From Eonycteris spelaea (Eukaryota; Chordata; Mammalia; Chiroptera; Pteropodidae), in assembly GCA_003508835.1 (NCBI GenBank), contig PUFA01000057.1:7266501-7330500 (forward strand): DNA of 64,000 nucleotides. The letters run 5' to 3'. The notes below the pieces were generated by a model. The model searched no databases. It was given only the letters and a program-made list of their open reading frames with translations, and was not told the origin of the DNA. Shown here one piece after another: positions 12,136 to 23,170 of the stretch; the first letter of the stretch is position 1; each line of letters starts with the position of its first letter. A program made the position numbers and the translations under genes.

Positions 12136-12224
12136 GGCCCCTTCAGCTCAAAAACTCCACTGAGTGAAAGGGAACTCCAGCCTTGCCTTACTTCAGCCCT
12201 CCTGTACCCAATGCTCCAGACCTG

Positions 12225-12422
12225 CACTGTCCAGTCAGTAGTCACACATGGCTCTTTAAATATCGATTAGTTAAAATTAAAGAAAATAATTCAATTTCCC
12301 AGCACCTCTAACTGCATCAAGTTTTTAATGGCTCTGTGTGGCTGATGGCTCCCGCACTGGACTGCACAGATACAGGACATTTATATTCTCACAGAAAGCT
12401 CTTTGGATAGCACTGCCCCAGA
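12225..12422 (-). mobile_element. MER3-like hAT-Charlie MITE
   Basis: Internally symmetric element containing 'actgtccagtcagtagtcacacatggct', an A/T-rich centre, 'gtgtggctgatggctcccgcactggac' and 'tttggatagcactgcc'. It resembles hAT-Charlie elements of the MER3 kind. The family name is from memory; orientation is assigned by resemblance. Confidence 0.55.
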
Positions 12423-14470
12423 TGCTCTGAGCTATTTATTGTTCTTTAAATCCTCAATGTCCTTTCCACCTCATGCCTTTGTCCATAGTCTCCCTCTAGC
12501 CTGAGTTGGCCAATTTTCTCTCCAAATTTTACCAGCCTTCTGGAAGGTGAGGATCCCTTGGGCCATGACCAGCATCAACCTTGCCCTGTCAGGTCAGCTG
12601 ACAGGTGGCTCTGCTCCACACTGCCTGACCAGCTGCGCTGGGCTCCTCAATGCCAGGAGGGCTCAGGTTCTGCTTCACCTGGATTTCTTCTGAGTACCAG
12701 GCTAGGGGATAGCAGGCAACCAGGGGGTGCTGTTGTCCCAGTGACAGCAGAAATAAGAGAGCCTGGGAACAGATAATGCTGGCCCTTCTGCCCACATCCT
12801 ATTGACAAAAGTGGGGCCTGTGACCAAGGCCAAATCAGAGAGTGGGGAGTCCCCTCTGCTTTTTGTGGAGGGACTGCAGAGTTATAAGGCAGGGACATGG
12901 GTACAAGGAGAAGCAAAGAATTGGAGCCAATAACTTAATCTGTCCAGATTAAGGTAGCTACTTAACCTCTCCTCATGTTATGACTAGGCTATTCGTTCTC
13001 TGGCCTCCCAGAAGCTCTGTCCCCACTGCAGCTGCCCCTCTCAGATAGTGTCCCAGCCCCGTGATGATGCTTCCTGCATCTCCCTCCACACCATTCTTCC
13101 TGCGAACACCACCATTCCTTTGTGTTGGGGTATCATCTTGGAGGAAGGCACTGCCTGAAGTAGGAATTGTTGAGAATTAATACCTTCATCCAGATATTTA
13201 CAGTCAACCTGGGACCTCAGATCAGTGAGTCTTTAACAGTGTATTTTAGGCCGTGTGAGAGTGGCCCCATTTATCCTTGGCTGTGTGTTAATAAACAGGA
13301 ATTGGGGCTAAGAATGTCCCTTGTGTAAGTCCTGACATCAGCCCATTGCAAAGAGCCCTGATAGGTAGCTGGTCTGGGAGTAAGAAGGCTCCAGTCCTCT
13401 AAGATCACCTTTGAACAAGTTCTCCCCATTTCTGGGCTCCAATTTTCTCATATTTAGGGCAGGTGGTTAGGCTCATGGTTATTATGGCCTCTGATGGCCC
13501 AAGATGTATGGTCCAAAATTCTCATTCTTTTGCTAGTTGAGACAGCAGTTGGCCTTGAGGGGATAAGTTCTGCTTTCTGATTGCTGTGTCTTCCAAACAT
13601 TTCAACTTTTGAATTGTCTTCTGCCCAAAAGCTGACTCCAGGCTCCTAGAAAGAGGGTTTCAGAGTCCACATTTCCCAGCAAGTGTGGCTGTAGAGACCT
13701 GAGAGTGGACTGAGTCATGTCTGGACATTAGCCCAACCTGGAATTCCTTTGAACTTCATCAGAGTTGGAGAAAGCCTCCCTGGAGCATTGATACTAGGTT
13801 GCAAACTCAAGTCACTCAATCCAGTCCAAATGACATCCCACGGCAAATCAAATTCATGATTATTCCAAAGACACTTGGCTTTAGCAACGCAGAGGCCTTG
13901 ACACTGGTTCCTGGGACTAGTGCCCACCCCTGCTATACCCACATCAGTATCAGAACAGTGGCATTTCATTTTCTGCAAGCAAACCCCAGGCTTTTCTGTC
14001 CCAGGATTCAAAATGGCTAACATTTATCCAGAATGATTTGCTGCTGGTCCGGAAGTTCATGTTTAGAGACAAGGATGTTTCTGAAAATGGCCCAGAAATA
14101 GCTAGGAAAATAATGTCTGGTTGCTTGCCTTCAACAACAATGAAAATGTCGGAGTGACTCATGGCTCCTGAGGAGAACGCTCCCTGTGGGACTCACTGGC
14201 AGCACTTCTCCGGAAGCATTCGCCAGGGACAAAATATCTATATCAGGCTGGAACAACATGGAAGGAGGTCTGGAGAGGGAGAGAGAAGAGGGTGAGGCTT
14301 CTGAGGCTGTAGGTGCACTGGTCAGATGGGTGGACACCAGAGTGAGAGAGATTCAGACACAGGCCACTGAGGGGAAGGCAGAAAGGTAAACTCATCCCAT
14401 CGGGGCATCTATCAGAGCTGGGCTGTTGCACATGAATCAACCTCTAGTCTGTGACTTGTTCTCCACTCCC
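12423..14470. other. Unassigned sequence
   Basis: About 2 kb without a recognised element. Several open frames of 65-100 codons lie on both strands (for example 13715-14023 minus and 14186-14389 plus). They overlap antisense to one another and contain no domain I recognise. Confidence 0.5.
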
Positions 14471-14560
14471 ATTTATACACTCTGTGTGTGGAGCACTTAC
14501 TATGTGTCATGCATTGTATGAGAATCTATGTGTCTTAAATGAATACGTCAGTCGAGACCA
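14471..14560 (-). mobile_element. MIR SINE, left part (split)
   Basis: 'gtgtggagcacttactatgtgtcatgcattgta' is the minus-orientation MIR 3' part. The rest of the MIR resumes at 14805 after a stretch containing an L1 5'-UTR fragment. Confidence 0.6.
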
Positions 14561-14626
14561 CCAGGGTCACTATAACTGTTAATTCTATATAATACAACTA
14601 ATGTTATACTGATAGAGATCTTATAA

Positions 14627-14800
14627 CAAGGCTCAACTACAATAGGAGGGAACTCACAACCCACACAAGGGACACAACTGGAGCACTCAGCTCAGGTGAC
14701 CAGGGAGACTGTGCCACCAGGCTCCACAGGACACCTCCTACATAAGGCCACTCTCCTATAACCAGGAGACATAGAAGCTCTACCTAATACATGGAAACAA
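14627..14800 (+). mobile_element. Isolated L1 5'-UTR fragment
   Basis: About 174 bp that align almost end to end with 21153-21325, part of the 5' UTR of the L1 at 15041-23170. By eye there are roughly 12 differences. No L1 3' end, poly(A) or ORF accompanies it, so it did not arrive as an ordinary L1 retrotransposition product. Confidence 0.85.
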
Positions 14801-14804
14801 ATAT

Positions 14805-14940
14805 GTTGGGTGCATGGTTATTTCTCACCATGACCCTAAAAGGTAGAAATAATACTGCCTACATTTTATAGAAAGGAAATTGAGTTTCTGAGAAGTTAAA
14901 TAATTTGCCTTAGGTTAAAACTAATAAAGAAGGACTCTGG
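14805..14940 (-). mobile_element. MIR SINE, right part (split)
   Basis: 'tctcaccatgaccctaaaaggtagaaataatactgcctacattttatagaaaggaaattgag...aagttaaataatttgcc' is the reverse complement of the MIR core and appears to continue the piece at 14471-14560. Confidence 0.75.
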
Positions 14941-14964
14941 GAGAAAAAATTATTATACCAGCAT

Positions 14965-15040
14965 AATCTAATAGAAATAAAGTAAACTGCATGAGCAATT
15001 TTAAACTTTCTGGTAGCCATATTAAAAAAAAGTAAAAAAA
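14965..15040 (+). mobile_element. hAT-type DNA element, left part
   Basis: 'tctaatagaaataaagtaaactgcatgagcaattttaaactttctggtagccatattaaaaa' is the left portion of an old AT-rich hAT-Charlie-like element. It resumes at 23171 on the far side of the L1, with 'aacaggtgaattgatgttaataaaatattttaatct'. Confidence 0.65.
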
Positions 15041-16026
15041 GAGACTTCTGGTCAAGATGGTGGAGTAGGTAAATACTGTGCTTGCCTCCTCCACAACCAC
15101 CTCAAAATGACAGCTAAACTACAGAAGAAACATCATTGAGAATCACCTGAGGTCTACCTGAACAGAAGTTTTATAACTATAGACATACAGAGAAGCCATA
15201 TCAAGACTGGTAGGAGGGGCAGAGATTAGGAACAGTTGGTCCTACACCCATGCGTGGTGGTTAAAAACCAGTAGGGATATCTCAGCCACAGAGGTCCTCC
15301 CTGAAGAGTGAGCGGTCCTAGCCCTACACCAGGCTCCCCAGTCCAGGGTCCAAGTGCCAGGAAGAGAAGTCCACATAATTTCTGGCTGTGAAAACCAGTG
15401 GAGATTGTGGCTGAGTGAGATGAAGGGCTGCTGGAGTCCCAGAAATTCCTCTTAAAGGGCCCACACAAGGACTTACTCTCTGACAGAATCACTTGCCCTG
15501 AACTTCAGCACTGGGCAACAGCTTAAAAGTTTCTAGGGTCATACAGGGAGGAACTGAATGTTTGGCTTCAGGGCAAGAGCTAGAGGGGGAGTTTTTCTTC
15601 AGAAAGACATGCTGGTTGAAGCCATTGTTATTTTGTTGAACCCTCCCACTACCCAGCCTGCACATGCAGACCAGCATCATATCTGAATCTCCATCAACCT
15701 TGTTATCACCATTCATCCTGCCCTGGTGATTCCCTGAGGCCCTGTCCCACCCAACTTCCTGGTCCACCCAAGTTGCTTACAGTGGCTTTTCCACGCAAGT
15801 GGCCTTAGTGCATCTGTGGACTTTTCTGAAACCTCCCAAAGGTTCACAAACCCCAAACAAGCAGCATCTGGCCTTGGCTTACCCTGTGCCTTTTGCTAAA
15901 CAGCCTCAAGACCAGCACTAATAACAGCTGGACTTGATTTGCAGCTTAGCCTCTGCCAGGCACTTCCAAGCCCAGCACAAGTGGCAATCATTTGCAGATC
16001 ATTTTGTAGCACATATCAAGTGGCCC

Positions 16027-16423
16027 TGTAATGGCTGAAAAATGACTGCTAGAAATTTATTACTTGCAGGAAATTACTGCTTGGCTGTGTCCATGAGAAC
16101 ATGGCTATGTCCATGGGAACATAGGCTGTTACCCATAGGAACATAACATTCTAAACAAGCTTTCTGCTTTGTAACCCCTGCTTACGCACCTGACCTGTGA
16201 GTTGACAGGTAGTGAATAGAAGAAAGATAGCCCTTTGTGTTTAGACAGAATGAAGAATGGGGATTTGGGGCTTAAAACCCTGTACCTCTACATTTCGGGG
16301 CTGCTTAATTTGGGGTCTGTGTACCCCTGGCAGACCCAGCTGGCTGAATAAAGAGTGTGTTTCCTATAACTCACTCACTGAATTCTGGTGGTCCGTGTGT
16401 CTTTCGGGGGCTGGCGGCCAACA
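16027..16423 (+). repeat. ERV-A 5' LTR
   Basis: Starts TGTAATGG and ends GGCCAACA, with AATAAA at 16347-16352. It is near-identical to 20469-20862. Confidence 0.95.
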
Positions 16424-16425
16424 TT

Positions 16426-16443
16426 TGGAGGCCCCAGCGAGAT
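16426..16443 (+). other. Primer-binding site for tRNA-Thr(UGU), ERV-A
   Basis: TGGAGGCCCCAGCGAGAT lies 2 nt downstream of the LTR end. It is complementary over all 18 nt to the 3' end of mammalian tRNA-Thr(UGU), as I remember that tRNA. The same site is used by ERV-B. Confidence 0.85.
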
Positions 16444-16898
16444 CTCAGGGAGGGGCCCTGAGATCTAAGACCGGACCGGCCTCTGAAGCGATTGCTGTCC
16501 TGTTACAGATTCAAAGGGGTGGCCAACCTGAGACGTTCCAGGGCCCTTGAATGCCATGACCTGGTTAATGCAATTGTCAAGGACACAACTTTTAGGACAC
16601 ACTCTTTGTTCCTGGTCCTGACGGGAATCTGGAATCTCCGAGGCCTCAGTGTCTGGATAAAAGGTACCTTCCTGGTTCTGTTGACCGGTCATTGGGGTCC
16701 GTGGAGAGACTGGACACAGTCATATCTCCCGGACCATGGCCAGGATGTGGATGCCGCCTCCTGTGCCCTGTTTGGGTTTGTTTATTGTCTCTGGTCCTGT
16801 CTAGGTTGTAGGTGGCAGACTTCTCTGGGTCACCTGCATCAGAATTGTTCTTGTCTGAGTGTCTGTTTTGTGTTTCTGTTTGTGTTTTCTGCAAAGCG
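16444..16898 (+). other. ERV-A untranslated leader
   Basis: Packaging/leader region between the primer-binding site and the gag start. A 139-codon open frame crosses it, but has no retroviral or host signature and is probably incidental. Confidence 0.6.
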
Positions 16899-17480
16899 AT
16901 GGGAAGCCTGAGTTCACAGAAGACACCCTTGGGGTGTCTCCTGAGACATTTCAAAGAAGGGTTTGTAGAGGGTTTGACATAAAGTTTTCTCCAGGCAGAC
17001 TAAGGACATTGTGTGAAGTTGAGTGGCTGTCTTTTGATGTAAACTGGCCTCCGGAGGGCTCTTTTGACAAGGGTTTGGTGAGGAATGTTTGGAAGGTTGT
17101 CAGGAGACCTGGGACATCCCGATCAGTTTCCCTACATTGATCAATGGTTAAACCTTGTTCAGAACCCCTCCTTGGCTCCGCCAGTGTGCCCTTTCTCTGG
17201 GGGAGCAGGTTTTAGTTGTGGGCACCCCGAAACATGCAGCAACTAAATCTCCAAGACAGCCCAGTCCCTCAGTCCTCCAATCTCCACCAGAGGACAGTGA
17301 CCTTCCCCCACCTATAATCCAGGACAACAGAGGCCAAATAGCACCGCCTACCTCCTTGGATGGCCAGCAGGTAACCCCTATGGGCCTCCTGCTCCTGCTC
17401 CAGGCAGGGCACAGCTGATACCACCACCCGGCCATCCTCCCTTGCAGAAGCACCACCCAGGGGCAACACACTGACAGGCC
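16899..17480 (+). pseudogene. gag: ERV-A gag matrix and p12-like region (broken)
   Basis: An ATG-GGA at 16899 gives the Met-Gly start expected for a myristoylated gammaretroviral Gag. That frame stops after about 27 codons. The matrix homology continues in another frame ('LRTLCEVEWLSFDVNWPPEG') to about 17150, so there is at least one frameshift. The following ~300 bases are proline-rich, as in the p12 region. At 17304-17318 a PPP is followed by Ile rather than Tyr, so the PPPY late-budding motif seems lost. Not functional. Confidence 0.8.
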
Positions 17481-17484
17481 CTTT

Positions 17485-18130
17485 ATGGTTTACATGCCTT
17501 TCTCGACTAGTGACCTGTACAACTGGAAGGCACAGAATCTGCCTTTCTCTGAGAAACCCCAGGCATTAATGGGACTCTTAGAAAGTGTCTTTCAGACTCA
17601 CTGCCCCACCTGGGATGATTGCCAACAGCTTTTAATTACCCCCTTGACCTCAGAAGAACGTGGATGCATTCGGACTGAAACACAAAAGATAGCTGTGGGA
17701 GGGAGGAGAGTTGAGGAAGCAGGGAACAGATTGAGGAGGAATTTCCCTCCACCCGCCCAGACTGGGGACACAATTCTCAGGCAGGGAGAATGGCATTAGA
17801 TCGGTACCACCAGATTCTAATTGGGGGAATTAGGATGGCTGCTCACCAGCCAACTAACCTTTCTAAGGTAACTGAAGTTATACAGGGAGGGACCTCAGGA
17901 ATCCCCTGGAGCGTTTCTTGAATGAGGTACTGGGTATACACCCCCATTGATCCTGAGGCCCCTGAGAACCAGCAGGCAATTAATATAGCCTTTGCTACTC
18001 AGGCAGCCCCTAATATCCAAAAATTAGAAGGTTTTGCAAGGATGAACCTGTCCCAACTTGTTGAGATAGCCCAGAAGGTGTTCAACAACAGGGAGGCACC
18101 AGATGACCCCAAACGTATGGCTAAAATCCA
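17485..18130 (+). pseudogene. gag: ERV-A gag capsid remnant
   Basis: The open segment 17485-17799 carries the gammaretroviral capsid N-terminus, including '[11 protein letters not shown]' and 'THCPTWDDCQQLL'. After a stop and frame change, 17922 to about 18120 carries the C-terminal capsid part with 'YTPIDPEAPENQQAIN' and 'LVEIAQKVFNNRE', close to the major homology region. The homology ends abruptly near 18130, where the sequence switches to pol RNase H-flanking sequence. The nucleocapsid is absent. Confidence 0.88.
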
Positions 18131-18660
18131 AAGCTACTGTCATCAACCCAGCCAATCTGTTGCCAGACTCAGACCCCGAGACCCCTTCATGACTGCACAG
18201 ATTTCACAGATGCTGTGTATTCCTCGCGCCAGACCTCAAAGACTCCCTCTGCCTGAGGCCGATGAAGTTCTGTTCACGGATGGACGGGAGCAGCTTCATG
18301 CAGGAAGGAAGGAGGTATGCTGGGGCAGGGGTCGTAACTCTAACTGGCACTATCTGGTCACAAGCTCTTCCCCATAGGACTTCTGCTCAAAAGGCAGAAC
18401 TCATCGCCTTCACTGAGGCACTAAGATGGGGAAAGGATAAGGCAGTCACAATATACACTGACAGCCATACGCCTTTGCCACTGCACATGTACACGGAGCC
18501 ATCTACAAGGAAAGAGGGCTTCTGACTTCAGCTAGAAAGGACATTAAGAACAAGGAAGAGATCTTAGCCTTACTTGAAGCCATATGGATGCCTAAGGCTC
18601 TGGCTATTGTTCTTTGTAAAGGGCATCAAAAAGAAATAGTCCTGAGGCTGAGGGAAACCA
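18131..18660 (+). pseudogene. pol: ERV-A pol RNase H remnant
   Basis: After the deletion junction, pol resumes in the RT-RNase H connection. It then gives RNase H sequence with 'AGAGVVTLTGTIWSQALP', 'TSAQKAELIAFTEALRWG' and 'YTDS', containing catalytic-type Glu and Asp positions. The sequence encoding the first catalytic Asp ('LFTDG') lies in a different frame, so a frameshift separates it from the rest. The RT polymerase domain, including its Asp-Asp active site, is not present anywhere in ERV-A. Confidence 0.85.
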
Positions 18661-18699
18661 ACGAGCAATGCAGAGGCAAGAGCAGTGGCCACAAGGCCA

Positions 18700-19830
18700 G
18701 TGGGGCCCCCACCACATCTACTGACTGTTGTCCCTTACCCAGAACTGCCTCTGTTTCAAGATAAGGAGCCACTAGGAACCAACAGGGTTGGTGGACGACC
18801 CCAGATGGAAAAATCGGGCTCTCACGGGCCCTTGGAAGGACTCTCCTCCACCAACTACACCAGACCACACACCTAGGGCGACTAAGATGCTCCAGAAGGG
18901 AGAAGAACTGCAGAGGGATTGCCTCACGATGCCGGCTTGTGCCCAAGTTAATCCAAAGAAGGGGAAGATAGAAGAACCTAGGCATAGAGAAAGAGGAACT
19001 TATCCGGGGGACCACTGGGAAGTCGATTTCACTGAGGTAACCCCACTGTGGGGGCTACAAATATTTACTTGTTTTTACAGACACCTTTTCAGGATGGGTA
19101 GAGGCCTTCCCTACCAGGAAAGAGACTGCCTTAGTAGTTACTAAGAAACTACTACAAGAAATCCTCCCTTGATTTGGTCTCCCCAGAACTTTAGGGTCAG
19201 ATGATGGGCCAGCCTTCGTAGCAAAGGTATCACAGCAATTGGCTAGCTACCTAAATTTGCAATGAAACTCCACTGTGCCTACTGGCCCCAAAGTTCGGGC
19301 CAAGTAGAGCAAATGAATCGACCCTAAAAGAGACATTAGTCAAGTTAGGATTAGAAACTGGTGGGACCTGGGTAGAACTTCTCCCCTTTGCTCTTCTCCG
19401 AGCCAGGTGTACTCTATATTAATGGATTCACCCCATTTGAAATTTTCTTTGGAAAACCCCACCTTTAGTACCTAGAATAGAAGATGAGAAAAAGGCAGAA
19501 GCATAACCTTGTCTTACTTGAGTCTTTACAGGCCCTTCAAAGTGTACAGAAGGAGATTTGGTCCCAGGTTTGTGCTGTCCACTCAGCTCCGGGGACGGAC
19601 TTCCCCAGTTTCAGCCTGGGGACTCTGTGTGGATCCAGAAGTTCACTTCCAAAGGACTAGAACCCAAATGGAAAGGACCCTTCACTGTCTACCTGACGCC
19701 CACTGCAGTTAAAGTAGACGGCATCCCATCATGGATTCATCACTCCCATGTGAAGGCAGCACGAGAGTGGACAGCTCAGGAAGACGGGCCCTTAAGACTA
19801 AGACTCAAGTGTACATAAGTATAACCCTCT
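18700..19830 (+). pseudogene. pol: ERV-A pol integrase remnant
   Basis: An HHCC-type zinc-binding region appears near 18840-18960 ('TMPACAQVN'). The catalytic core follows, with Asp in 'DFTEV' near 19025, Asp in 'SDDGPAF' near 19200, and Glu in 'SSGQVEQMN' near 19305. The C-terminal domain is at 19610-19815, with 'PGDSVWIQKFTSKGLEPKW' and 'KGPFTVYLTPTAVKVDG'. Several in-frame stops interrupt the core (for example near 19172 and 19263). It is dead as an enzyme, but the domain order is complete. Confidence 0.87.
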
Positions 19831-19839
19831 GTTTCTTCC

Positions 19840-20440
19840 TTTTTCCTCTTTAGCCCAGGCATTCGACCAGCCACAACCAGAACCAGAAGGAACATTAATA
19901 ACTTTGCTAACATAATACACAGGTCTTAAATAAGACCACCCCAGACATAGGACAAGATTGCTGGTTGTGCCTAAACCCAAAACCCCTTACTATGTCAGTG
20001 TAAAACTCCCCTAAATTTAACTGAGCTCATCAGGCTAGAACTTCAAGTCAATTCACTAGCAGAAGTAGTCCTCAGAATAGAAGAGGTTTTTTATTCTTAA
20101 AACAAGATGGATTATGTATGGCTCTAGTGAAACCTGTTGCTTCTATGCCAATAACTCTAGATAATTAGAGAAAGTTTACTACTAGTACAGAAAATTTAGA
20201 TGCCAGAGAAAGACAGAGACTGGAATCAAATAACTAGTTTCATAGGATGTTCAATTGGTCACCATGGCTAACAACCCTTTTATCTGCTGTAGCTGGACCT
20301 TAATCATCCTCCTCCTCTTGTTAACTTTTGGCCCATGTTTCCTTAATTTCTTGTTTACATATTAAGGAAGAGAATTAATTCTATTAGACTTTTAGTATTA
20401 CACAATAGAGCTATGAAGATTCCACATAAAAATCAAAGAT
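19840..20440 (+). pseudogene. env: ERV-A env remnant (surface end plus transmembrane subunit)
   Basis: Only about 600 bp of env remain. A CWLC motif (19956-19970), typical of gammaretroviral surface subunits, is followed quickly by a stop. Near 20090-20145 the CX6CC region of the transmembrane subunit is recognisable, but the first Cys and the Cys pair are in different frames. A hydrophobic anchor-like stretch is encoded around 20275-20350. Most of the surface subunit is deleted. No env product is possible. Confidence 0.7.
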
Positions 20441-20451
20441 TTGATTGTCTG

Positions 20452-20468
20452 CTAAGGCCAGTGGGGAA
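20452..20468 (+). other. ERV-A polypurine tract
   Basis: Purine-rich run ending GTGGGGAA directly before the TG of the 3' LTR, the position of the plus-strand primer in retroviruses. Confidence 0.65.
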
Positions 20469-20862
20469 TGTAATGGCTGAAAAATGACTGCTAGAAATTT
20501 ATTACTTGCAGGAAAATTACTGCTTGGCTGTGTCCATGAGTAATGGCTATGTCCATGGGAACATAGGCTGTTACCCATAGGAACATAACATTCTAAACAA
20601 GCTTTCTGCTTCTGTAACCCCGCTTACACACCTGACCTGTAAGTTGACAGGTAGTGAATAGAAGATAGCCCTTTGTGTTTAGACAGAATGAAGAATGGGA
20701 TTTGGGGCTTAAAACCCCTGTACCTCTACATTTCGGGGCTGCTTAATTTGGGGTCTGTGTACCCCTGCAGACCCAGCTGGCTGAATAAAGAGTGTGTTTC
20801 CTATAACTCACTCACCGAGTTCTGGTGGTCCGTGTGTTTTTCGGGGGCTGGCGGCCACAACA
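20469..20862 (+). repeat. ERV-A 3' LTR
   Basis: Starts TGTAATGG and ends GGCCACAACA, near-identical to the 5' LTR at 16027-16423. Confidence 0.95.
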
Positions 20863-21152
20863 CTCCCAGAGAGGGAATAGACAGCAGCTAATCTTGACCT
20901 ACACCAGAGCTCCTTCCAAGAGGCCCCAGAATCAACACACCTGGTGGCCAGCTTCAGACCACACCAGAGCACCACCCAACCATCCCCACAAACAACATAC
21001 ATAAAAGGTAGACTCAATAGGCACCAGAGCCCTGCTGGAGCAAATCCTGCTCTGCTGGGTCAGCCCCCGCACAACAGCTCCTCCACTACAGCTAATCCTC
21101 ACAATCTACCAGCCTGAGGGTCAGTCCCTCCCATTGATATGTCAACAGCAAT

Positions 21153-21325
21153 CAAGGCTCAACTACAATAGGAGGGTACACACAACCCACACAAGGGACA
21201 CAACTGGAGCACTCAGCTCAGGTGACCAGGGAGACTGTGCCACTGGACTCCACAGGACACCTCCTACATAAGGCCCTCTACTATAACCAGGAGACATAGC
21301 AACTCTACCTAAAAATTGAAACAAA
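21153..21325 (+). repeat. L1 5'-UTR segment shared with 14627-14800
   Basis: Part of the L1 5' UTR immediately upstream of ORF1, repeated about 6.5 kb upstream as an isolated fragment. Confidence 0.85.
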
Positions 21326-21410
21326 CAAGGAGGTGGCCAAAGTGGGTAGACAAAGAAATATTTCACAAATGAAAGAATAAAACAAAGCTCCAGAAAGAGA
21401 ACTAAACAAA

Positions 21411-22190
21411 ATGGAGACAAGCAATCCACCAGATTCAGAGTTCAAAACACTGGTTATAAGGATGCTCAACAATCTCAGTGAGCACTTCAACAAAGAGATA
21501 GGAAACATAAAAATGGAAAACATAAAAAGGAACCAGTCAAAATAAAAAATACGGAAATAAAAAATACATTAGTGAGGTCAATAGTAAATTAGATGAAGCA
21601 GAGTATAGAATCAGCAATTTGAAAAATAAGGTATAGGAAACACCCAATCAGAGCGGCAACAAGAAAAAAGAATTCAAACAAAAATGAGGATAGTTTAAGG
21701 ACAACATCAAATGCAACAACATTCATATCATAGTGATACCAGAAGGAGAAGAGAAAGAGCAAGAAATTGAAAATATATTTGAAAAATAAAGATGGACATC
21801 TTACCTAACCTGGAGAAGGAGATAGACGTACAAGTCCAGGGAGCACATAGAGTCCAAAACAAGATGAACCCAAAGAGGCCCACACCAAGACACATAATTA
21901 AAATGCCAAAGGCTAAAGACAAAGAGTCCTAAAAGCAGTAAGAAAAAAGCAATTAGTTACCTACAAGAGAGCTCCCATAAGACTGTTAGCTGATTTCTCA
22001 ACAGAGATTTTGCAGATCAGAAATATTGCCATGAAATATCCAAAGTTGTAAAAAGAATGTACAACCAAGATGACTCTACCCAGCAAAGCTATTATTTAGA
22101 ATGAAGAACAGATAGTTTCCCAGAGAAGAAAAGTCTAAAGGAGTTTATTACCAACAAAGCAGTATTACACGAAATGTTAAAGGGGCTTTT
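21411..22190 (+). pseudogene. L1 ORF1 remnant
   Basis: ATG at 21411 opens a frame beginning METSNPPDSEFKTLVIRML, the N-terminus of an L1 ORF1-type protein (RNA-binding chaperone of the L1 particle). It ends after about 43 codons at a TAA. Further ORF1 homology continues downstream in broken frames, with coiled-coil-like Lys/Glu-rich stretches. Inactive. Confidence 0.75.
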
Positions 22191-22226
22191 TAAGAAGACA
22201 AAAGGATCAAATATATGAATAAAAAA

Positions 22227-22640
22227 ATGACAATAACTACATATCTATCAACAATTACTTTAAATGTAAATGGATTAAATGCTCTAATCAAAAGCTAAGG
22301 TGACTGAATAGACAAGAAAACAGGACCTTTACATATGCTGCCTACAAGAGACTCACTTCAGATCAAAAGACTGAAAGTAAAGGAATGGAAAAAGATATTT
22401 CATGAAAATGGAAACAAACAACAAAAAAGCTATGATAGCAATACTTATACTAGACAAAATAGACTTAAAAACAAAGGTTATAACAAGAGACAAAGAAAGA
22501 CCTAGCAATCCCACTTCTAGGTATTTAGCTGAAGAAACCCAAAACACTAATTCAAAAAGACATGTATATCCATATGTTCATTGCAGCATTATTTACAATA
22601 GCCAAGATATGGGAGCAACCTAAGTGTTCATCAATAGATG
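22227..22640 (+). pseudogene. L1 ORF2 remnant with internal deletion
   Basis: ATG at 22227 starts an ORF2 endonuclease N-terminus, with 'NVNGLNAL' and then 'CLQETHF'-like coding at about 22340-22370. Near 22500 it passes directly to the ORF2 C-terminus ('LAIPLLGI'-like, then 'FIAALFTIAKIW'-like). The rest of the endonuclease and the entire RT are deleted. Confidence 0.75.
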
Positions 22641-23170
22641 AATGGATAAAGAAGTGATACATATATACAATGGAAAATTACTCAGCTATAAAAAAAAAAT
22701 GAAATCTTGCCATCTGCAACAACATGGATCGAGCTAGAGGGTATTTTGCTGAGTGAATTAAGTCAGACAGAGAAATACCAATACCATATGATCTCATTTA
22801 TATGTGGAATCTAAAAAACAAAATAAATGAACAAACAAAACAGAAACAAACTCATAGATTCAGAGGAAATTTTGCTGGTTGCCAGATGGGAGGGATCTTG
22901 GAGGGAATAGGTGAAGGGAGGAAAGGATTAAGAAGTACAAATTTGTAGCTAAAAAATAGTCATGAGGATATAAAGTATAACATAGAGAATATAGTCAATA
23001 ATATTGTAAGGATTAAGTATGGTTTCAGATGAGTAGTAGATATAACAGAGTGATCACTTTGTAAGTTACATAAATGTGTAATTACCATGTTTTACACCTA
23101 AAAATAATATAATATTGTATGTCAATTGTAATGAAAAAAATAAGTTATTACAAAAATAAAACAATAAAAT

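Larger units (their letters stand above)
16027..20862 (+). mobile_element. ERV-A: defective gammaretrovirus-like provirus
   Basis: Two direct LTRs (16027-16423 and 20469-20862) differ by only about 6-8 substitutions plus small indels over ~390 bp, so the insertion is fairly recent. Order: 5' LTR, tRNA-Thr primer-binding site, leader, gag matrix and capsid remnants, RNase H, integrase, env remnant, purine-rich tract, 3' LTR. Nucleocapsid, protease and the RT polymerase domain are missing through a junction near 18130. Stops and frameshifts occur throughout. The host flanks (GGCCC left, CTCCC right) agree at only three of five bases, so the target duplication is degraded or uncertain. It lies within the 5' UTR of an L1. 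Confidence 0.93.
15041..23170 (+). mobile_element. L1 with 5' UTR, ORF1 and internal ORF2 deletion, split by ERV-A
   Basis: The L1 starts near 'gagacttctggtcaagatgg' at 15041, a 5' terminus of a kind known for laurasiatherian L1s. Its 5' UTR runs 15041-16026, is interrupted by the provirus at 16027-20862, and continues to 21410. ORF1 follows at 21411. ORF2 starts at 22227 with an endonuclease-like N-terminus ('TLNVNGLNAL'). Near 22500 it jumps directly to the end of ORF2, so roughly 3 kb of ORF2 is missing. The 3' UTR ends in an A-rich tail at about 23130-23170. The L1 itself is about 3.3 kb. It sits inside a hAT-type element (14965-15040 and 23171-23405). Confidence 0.85.

Noticed and set aside
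13715..14440. Cluster of opposing frames of 65-102 codons, considered as a possible host exon.
   Set aside because: Frames exist on both strands at once with no recognised protein and no convincing splice sites.
16492..16911. 139-codon plus-strand frame in the ERV-A leader.
   Set aside because: It overlaps the untranslated leader and gag start, has no gammaretroviral homology, and ERV-B has no counterpart.
16022..20867. Target-site duplication for ERV-A.
   Set aside because: The 5-bp flanks GGCCC and CTCCC agree at only three positions, which is not enough to claim a duplication.
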